From Butyrivibrio sp. CAG:318 (GTDB taxonomy: Bacteria > Bacillota > Clostridia > Lachnospirales > Lachnospiraceae): a stretch of DNA of 43,439 bases. The stretch lies in NCBI GenBank assembly GCA_000431815.1, contig FR889226.1, forward strand, positions 57,380-100,818. The letters run 5' to 3'. How positions within the stretch are numbered: the stretch's first letter is position 1; every line of letters begins with the position of its first letter. The notes under the pieces are model-generated. The model was not told where the DNA came from and ran no database searches. It saw only the letters and a list, made by a program, of their open reading frames with translations. Positions 39,441 to 43,439 of this stretch are shown one piece after another. The position numbers were made by a program, and so were the translations under genes.

Positions 39441-40207
39441 TATAATTCCACCTCCGTAGCATTAAATACAGGTCCATCCTTACAGATTCTCTTATTATGA
39501 ACCATGGAATGTGAATCCACATCTGTCGACTTACATACGCAGGCAAGGCATGCACCTATTCCGCACGCCATCCTTTCTTCCAGGGAAATCCATGCCTCGA
39601 TACCGTTATCTGCCGCATACTGTTTGATTGCGCGAAGCATCGGTGTCGGTCCGCATGCAAAAATCACATCACCCTTAACGCCGCAGGATTTGATTGCATC
39701 GATGACCGTACCGTGTGTACCTATGCTTCCGTCATCGGATGCGATAGTAAGATTTCCGTATTGCTGAAGTTCTTTATCAAGGAAAGTATCGCTGTTTCTG
39801 TATCCGACAACAATTTCCTTGTCACAGTCAAGATGTTTTGCAAGTTCCAGCATAGGCGGGATTCCTATTCCGCCGCCTATAAGGATTGCCCTCCGTCCGG
39901 CTGCCGCTTCAAGCGGAAAGCCGTTGCCTAACGGTCCGAGAATGTGTATTTTCTCTCCCTGGGAATATCCCGAGAATTCCTTAGTTCCCTTACCGGCAAT
40001 CCTGTACACAATTCTAAGCCTTGAACCGTCAGTCTCGCAAATGCTTATAGGTCTTGGCAGAAGCTTTGACGCGTCCTTCGTATATACCGATATGAACTGG
40101 CCCGGAACCGCATTTGCGGCAATATTCCCGGTATCTATCCACATATCGTAAATTCCGTCAGATATTTCATTCTGACTTACTACTGTAGCTGTCTCATCAA
40201 ATTTCAT
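39440..40207 (-). CDS. pyrK: Dihydroorotate dehydrogenase B, electron-transfer subunit
   Basis: A 255-residue ferredoxin-reductase-like subunit with FAD and one [2Fe-2S] cluster. PGQFISVY and LPRPISICE (FAD binding), GPLGNGFPL, IGGGIGIPPMLELAK (NAD), FACGPTPML, and the C-terminal cluster ligands ERMACGIGACLACVC plus a later Cys. Start ATG 40207 chosen because an AGAGG site precedes it and the family begins at this point. The longer frame would overlap pyrF. Coupled to pyrD. Confidence 0.95.
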   Translation of the reverse strand: MKFDETATVVSQNEISDGIYDMWIDTGNIAANAVPGQFISVYTKDASKLLPRPISICETDGSRLRIVYRIAGKGTKEFSGYSQGEKIHILGPLGNGFPLEAAAGRRAILIGGGIGIPPMLELAKHLDCDKEIVVGYRNSDTFLDKELQQYGNLTIASDDGSIGTHGTVIDAIKSCGVKGDVIFACGPTPMLRAIKQYAADNGIEAWISLEERMACGIGACLACVCKSTDVDSHSMVHNKRICKDGPVFNATEVEL

Positions 40208-40208
40208 C

Positions 40209-41132
40209 TTATAATCCTCTTGCGGTGTTAATATCATTTATCATATCTATCGCTGCCTGTCTGGATGCATCCGCATAATTGGCAGCACCGAATTTCTCAT
40301 ATGCTTCCTGCTTGTAAGCACAGATAATTCCTCTTGAACTGTTAACAATTGCTCCGAGTCCGTCCTCGTTAAAATAGTGTACAAGGTCTTTGCCTTTACC
40401 GCCCTGTGCGCCGTAACCCGGTACAAGGATAAAACTCTTCGGCATGATCTTACGGAGTATTTTGCCCTGCTCAGGGTAAGTTGCGCCGACAACCGCACCT
40501 ACATAACTGTATCCGTTACCCATGCAGTCGCTGCCCCACTTGTCAACCTGCTCGCCGACATATTCATAAAGCGGTCTTCCATCTATAAGTCTGTCCTGAA
40601 ATTCGCCGCTTGACGGATTGGAGGTCTTAACAAGGATAAAAATACCTTTATGCTCTTCTTTGCATACATCAACGAACGGCTTGATTCCGTCTGTTCCGAG
40701 ATACGGATTGACTGTTACGAAATCTTCATCAAAGCCTGCGTATGATTTGCTTCCGACCGTAACTTTTCCAAGGTGTCCTACTGCATATGCTGTTGATGTT
40801 GAACCGATATCGCCTCTCTTGATATCACCGATTACAACAAGATCTTTCTCCTTGCAATAGTCAACAGTCTTCTTGAATGCGATAACACCTTCAACACCAA
40901 ACTGCTCATACATGGCAATCTGCGGCTTTACTGCAGGCACAATATCATATATCGCATCAACTATTCCTTTGTTATATTCAAAAACAGCCTCGGCTGCTCC
41001 TTTAAGCGTCTCGCCGTATTCCTTATATGCCTTATCCAGAATGTGCTGCGGAATATATGAAAGCATCGGATCAAGTCCTACCACAACAGGCGCGTTTGTT
41101 TTTTTGATTTTGTCAATAAGTTTGTTAATCAT
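40209..41132 (-). CDS. pyrF: Orotidine 5'-phosphate decarboxylase (type 2)
   Basis: A 307-residue type 2 OMP decarboxylase, longer than the ~230-residue type 1 form. VVVGLDPMLSYIP, catalytic VIGDIKRGDIGSTSTAY (about 101-117, with the Asp-Lys-Asp array), and LVKTSNPSSGEFQ. Makes UMP. Placed between pyrC and pyrK. Confidence 0.96.
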   Translation of the reverse strand: MINKLIDKIKKTNAPVVVGLDPMLSYIPQHILDKAYKEYGETLKGAAEAVFEYNKGIVDAIYDIVPAVKPQIAMYEQFGVEGVIAFKKTVDYCKEKDLVVIGDIKRGDIGSTSTAYAVGHLGKVTVGSKSYAGFDEDFVTVNPYLGTDGIKPFVDVCKEEHKGIFILVKTSNPSSGEFQDRLIDGRPLYEYVGEQVDKWGSDCMGNGYSYVGAVVGATYPEQGKILRKIMPKSFILVPGYGAQGGKGKDLVHYFNEDGLGAIVNSSRGIICAYKQEAYEKFGAANYADASRQAAIDMINDINTARGL

Positions 41133-41143
41133 TACGGTTCTCC

Positions 41144-42421
41144 TTAACTTCTCTTGTATACTATTTTACCACCAACAATGGTGTATTCGACAATTCCTTT
41201 AACTTTATATCCGTCAAACGGTGTATTATGGCCCTTGGATATAAAATTATTTCTGTCTATTACGATCTCATCATCAACGTTCACGATTATAATATCAGCC
41301 GGTCTTCCGGGGAGCAGTGTTCCACGGTCAATTCCCGCTATTTTCGCCGGATTATAGCTCATTTTCTCGACCATCTGCATAGGTGTGAGTATTCCTGTAA
41401 GCACAAGCCCCGTATATGTAAGGCAGAGGCTTGTCTCAATACCCGTTATTCCAAACGGTGCAGCCCCTATCGGCTTAGCTTTCTCTTCTGCGGAATGCGG
41501 CGCATGGTCAGTAGATATCACATCCATCGTACCGTTTCTTAAGCCTTCCCTGACAGCTTCCATATCAGCCCTGCTTCTTAGCGGCGGATTCATCTTATAA
41601 TCTGCATTATCTTCTATTATATCTTCATCACAAAGCATGAAATGATGCGGACACACTTCTCCTGTGACCTTAAGGCCTTCGTCTTTGGCAGCCTTTATAA
41701 GCTTTACACTGTCCGCTGTTGAACAATGGCACAGATGCAGTCTGCATCCCGTCTCCTTGGAAAGCAGTATATCCCTTGCAACAATAACATCTTCGACCGC
41801 ATTGGTTATTCCGTTTACATGGTATCTGCGGCTCGCCACACCTTCGTTAAGTGCTCCGCCGTTGACAAGGTTCTTATCCTCACAATGCGCCATCACAAGC
41901 ATATCCTCAGCCGCTGCAGCCTTCATCGCCTCACGGTATACCTGTGAGTTCATGACCGATTTACCGTCCTCGCTTATGGCAATGCAGCCGGCTTTCTTAA
42001 GAGCAGCCACATCAACCGGCGTCTCGCCCTGCTGCCTGAGTGTAACCGACGCAACCTGATGCACATTGACTACCGCATCCCTGTCAATAATCGTCTGAAC
42101 CTTATCGTACATGTCAACGCTGTCAATAACCGGCTTCGTGTTAGGCATAGGAAATACTGTCGTCACACCGCCGTGTGCCGCTGCCATGCTTCCGGTCTTA
42201 ATCGTCTCCTTATATTCAAATCCCGGTTCCCTGAAATGCACATGCAGATCCACAAGTCCGGGCATAACAAAGCATCCGGCAGCATCTATGATGTCATTAT
42301 CTCCTTTTGGAATACTGGCATCAACGCCGGCAATCATTCCATCCTCAACGAGGATGTCATAAATGCCGTCTTTACCGGATGCAGGGTCTATAACTCTTCC
42401 ATTACGTATAAGTGTTCCCAT
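41144..42421 (-). CDS. pyrC: Dihydroorotase (class I)
   Basis: A 425-residue zinc amidohydrolase that cyclises carbamoyl-aspartate. GLVDLHVHFREPGFEYKET (first metal site), GVTTVFPMPNTKP, a middle His region (LHLCHCST and EVCPHHF), and STDHAPHS with the catalytic Asp (about 305). First pyr gene in the run. No pyrB or pyrI is present in the window, so aspartate transcarbamylase lies elsewhere. Confidence 0.96.
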   Translation of the reverse strand: MGTLIRNGRVIDPASGKDGIYDILVEDGMIAGVDASIPKGDNDIIDAAGCFVMPGLVDLHVHFREPGFEYKETIKTGSMAAAHGGVTTVFPMPNTKPVIDSVDMYDKVQTIIDRDAVVNVHQVASVTLRQQGETPVDVAALKKAGCIAISEDGKSVMNSQVYREAMKAAAAEDMLVMAHCEDKNLVNGGALNEGVASRRYHVNGITNAVEDVIVARDILLSKETGCRLHLCHCSTADSVKLIKAAKDEGLKVTGEVCPHHFMLCDEDIIEDNADYKMNPPLRSRADMEAVREGLRNGTMDVISTDHAPHSAEEKAKPIGAAPFGITGIETSLCLTYTGLVLTGILTPMQMVEKMSYNPAKIAGIDRGTLLPGRPADIIIVNVDDEIVIDRNNFISKGHNTPFDGYKVKGIVEYTIVGGKIVYKRS

Positions 42422-42449
42422 GAATAAGTCTCCTTATATTATGTGTAAT

Positions 42450-42851
42450 CTAAATCACCTGAGCCTGCTTCATATCATCTATGATAGCCTGCTTCGATAT
42501 ATAGTCCGTAAGTTCCTCAACCTCAACCCACTTATAATCTCCGAGTTCTTCCGAAAGCATAACCGGTTCGTCCGGAACTTCACACAAAAACGCAAGTCCG
42601 AGATAGTTATTATCTCCTAGCTGGTATTTCCATGAATAAGCCATGGATACAATACGCGCCGAATTAATTCCCGTGCTCTCTGCTATCACACGCATGCAGG
42701 CAGTCTCCGGCAGCTCGTCATCCTCAAGATCCGTATCCAGGAATTCCCACTGATACGGTTCTTCAATTCTGTCATCATACCATCTCTCAACTATCAGAAA
42801 TTTATCATTGCATTTAACTATGCTTTTAATCTTAATTCCATACTTCTTCAT
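42450..42851 (-). CDS. Nudix-fold protein with degenerate Nudix box
   Basis: A 133-residue Nudix-like protein: NDKFLIVERWYDDR, then a box reading ELPETACMRVIAESTGI. Against the consensus RExxEExG, the first Glu is Val and the second of the Glu pair is Ser, and the initial Gly is Asp. The metal-binding Glu set is therefore largely missing and hydrolase activity is doubtful; a binding or regulatory role is possible. 28 bp before pyrC and 15 bp after the zinc-ribbon gene in the same operon. Confidence 0.8.
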   Translation of the reverse strand: MKKYGIKIKSIVKCNDKFLIVERWYDDRIEEPYQWEFLDTDLEDDELPETACMRVIAESTGINSARIVSMAYSWKYQLGDNNYLGLAFLCEVPDEPVMLSEELGDYKWVEVEELTDYISKQAIIDDMKQAQVI

Positions 42852-42866
42852 CGTCGTTCTCCCATC

Positions 42867-43328
42867 TTAATACCTTTTCTTATCTTTACCCAGGAAACGC
42901 ATCTTACCGTCGCCCTGTGACTTCTTCTTAGGGACTTCTCCGGCCTCAAATACGCCCTTCAACTGCTTGCTGAGTGCCGCGGCACATTCCGGACAGAATC
43001 GTCCGAATCTGATATCTCTTCCGCATCTCTCGCATTTAATATACACATCGGACCCTTCCGGAATCTCGACCCTGCCTTCTCTTAAAAAAGCATTGATCTT
43101 ATCTATCTGCACGCCTGTAGCCTCCGCTATTACAATCGCGGATGACGGTCCGTTATCGTCTATATATTTATATACCTTGCCGAAGTCGTCATACTCTATG
43201 TTCCCACATGTATCACACTTGTACTGTCCATGCCCGATATACTGAAGTTCGCCATGGCACTTCGTGCATGCTGACGGCTTCGAATCCAAATTAAGTCTGT
43301 GACTGTTCTCAACAGGTTTCTCAATCAT
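42867..43328 (-). CDS. Zinc-ribbon/helix protein (YvyF-like) heading the pyr-pur run
   Basis: A 153-residue protein. The N-terminal zinc ribbon has CTKC and CDTC (~21-41). A central helical region (SSAIVIAEATGVQIDKINAFL then REGRVEI) resembles a small HTH. A second zinc site follows: CERC and CPEC with RDIRFGRF. A Lys-rich tail closes the chain. The layout is like YvyF, the flagellar-operon protein of Bacillus, but no flagellar genes adjoin. It could regulate or bind nucleic acid; unproven. AGGAGG 11-12 nt before ATG. First gene after the promoter. Confidence 0.75.
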   Translation of the reverse strand: MIEKPVENSHRLNLDSKPSACTKCHGELQYIGHGQYKCDTCGNIEYDDFGKVYKYIDDNGPSSAIVIAEATGVQIDKINAFLREGRVEIPEGSDVYIKCERCGRDIRFGRFCPECAAALSKQLKGVFEAGEVPKKKSQGDGKMRFLGKDKKRY

Positions 43329-43368
43329 AAGCAGTCAAACCTCCTCCGATTAGTCTGTAATTAGTATA

Positions 43369-43397
43369 AGTATATATTAAAAAAAGAGCTGTTGCAA
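43369..43397 (-). promoter_or_regulatory. Sigma-A type promoter of the pyr-pur run
   Basis: Minus strand TTGCAA (43392-43397), 17 bp, TATACT (43369-43374). The start codon lies 41 bp downstream. Confidence 0.75.
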
Positions 43398-43423
43398 GAG
43401 GACAATTTCTTAAACAATCGAGT

Positions 43424-43430
43424 AGGAGGG
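43424..43430 (+). promoter_or_regulatory. Ribosome binding site of a gene starting beyond the right edge
   Basis: AGGAGGG on the plus strand with nine further bases to the window end and no start codon yet. A divergent gene most likely starts at or just after the edge. Confidence 0.55.
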
Positions 43431-43439
43431 AAATTTAAA

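Noticed and set aside
1..43439. CRISPR arrays, prophage or complete insertion sequences
   Set aside because: No regularly spaced repeats, Cas genes, phage structural genes or intact transposase genes were seen.

Overview
The window looks like chromosomal DNA of a low-to-moderate-GC member of the Firmicutes, most probably Lachnospiraceae. The evidence is Spo0A and a SpoIIM-like protein, Firmicutes-type synteny (nudF-spoIIM-xer; yicC-remA-gmk-rpoZ; mcsA-mcsB-clpC), the PyrK/PyrD type-B pair, and a cohesin/dockerin pair. This assignment is inference from gene content. Most genes lie on the minus strand.

Layout. 1-6.8 kb: an edge-truncated zinc-ribbon gene, a small membrane protein, a ProX-type tRNA-editing gene convergent with a sirtuin, the nucleoside-salvage pair deoB-pdp, a LiaF-like membrane protein and a divergent DAHP synthase. 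6.8-15.3 kb: a PdaA-like deacetylase, a tyrosine recombinase with a degenerate active site, and a SpoIIM-like gene whose start codon lies inside a terminator hairpin. Upstream of these is a long minus run yicC-remA-gmk-rpoZ-uppP-aminotransferase-proC-nudF. 15.4-20.8 kb: RqcH, glycogen synthase, spo0A with a strong promoter and clustered 0A-like boxes, tRNA-Leu, a secreted nuclease and tRNA-Trp. 20.9-28 kb: a soluble chemotaxis-type signalling protein, radA, a small conserved protein, and the stress operon GntR-mcsA-mcsB-clpC, with a GntR regulator in the place where CtsR usually sits.

28-32.4 kb holds the most interesting locus: a two-gene operon encoding a dockerin-bearing glucosaminidase and a membrane-anchored single-cohesin protein with a long acidic cytoplasmic tail. 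It looks like a minimal cohesin-dockerin system that would dock a cell-wall hydrolase to the membrane. 32.3-33.4 kb is gene-poor. It contains hairpins, a 127-bp nested inverted repeat, a 59-codon gene on the plus strand with its own promoter and terminator, and two direct copies of a 55-bp palindromic element.

33.4-43.4 kb is an unbroken minus run joining pyrimidine synthesis (pyrC-F-K-D-E) to purine synthesis (purE-M-N-D) through three small membrane-protein genes. It is headed by a zinc-ribbon protein and a degenerate Nudix protein behind one strong promoter. A plus-strand gene appears to start just beyond the right edge.
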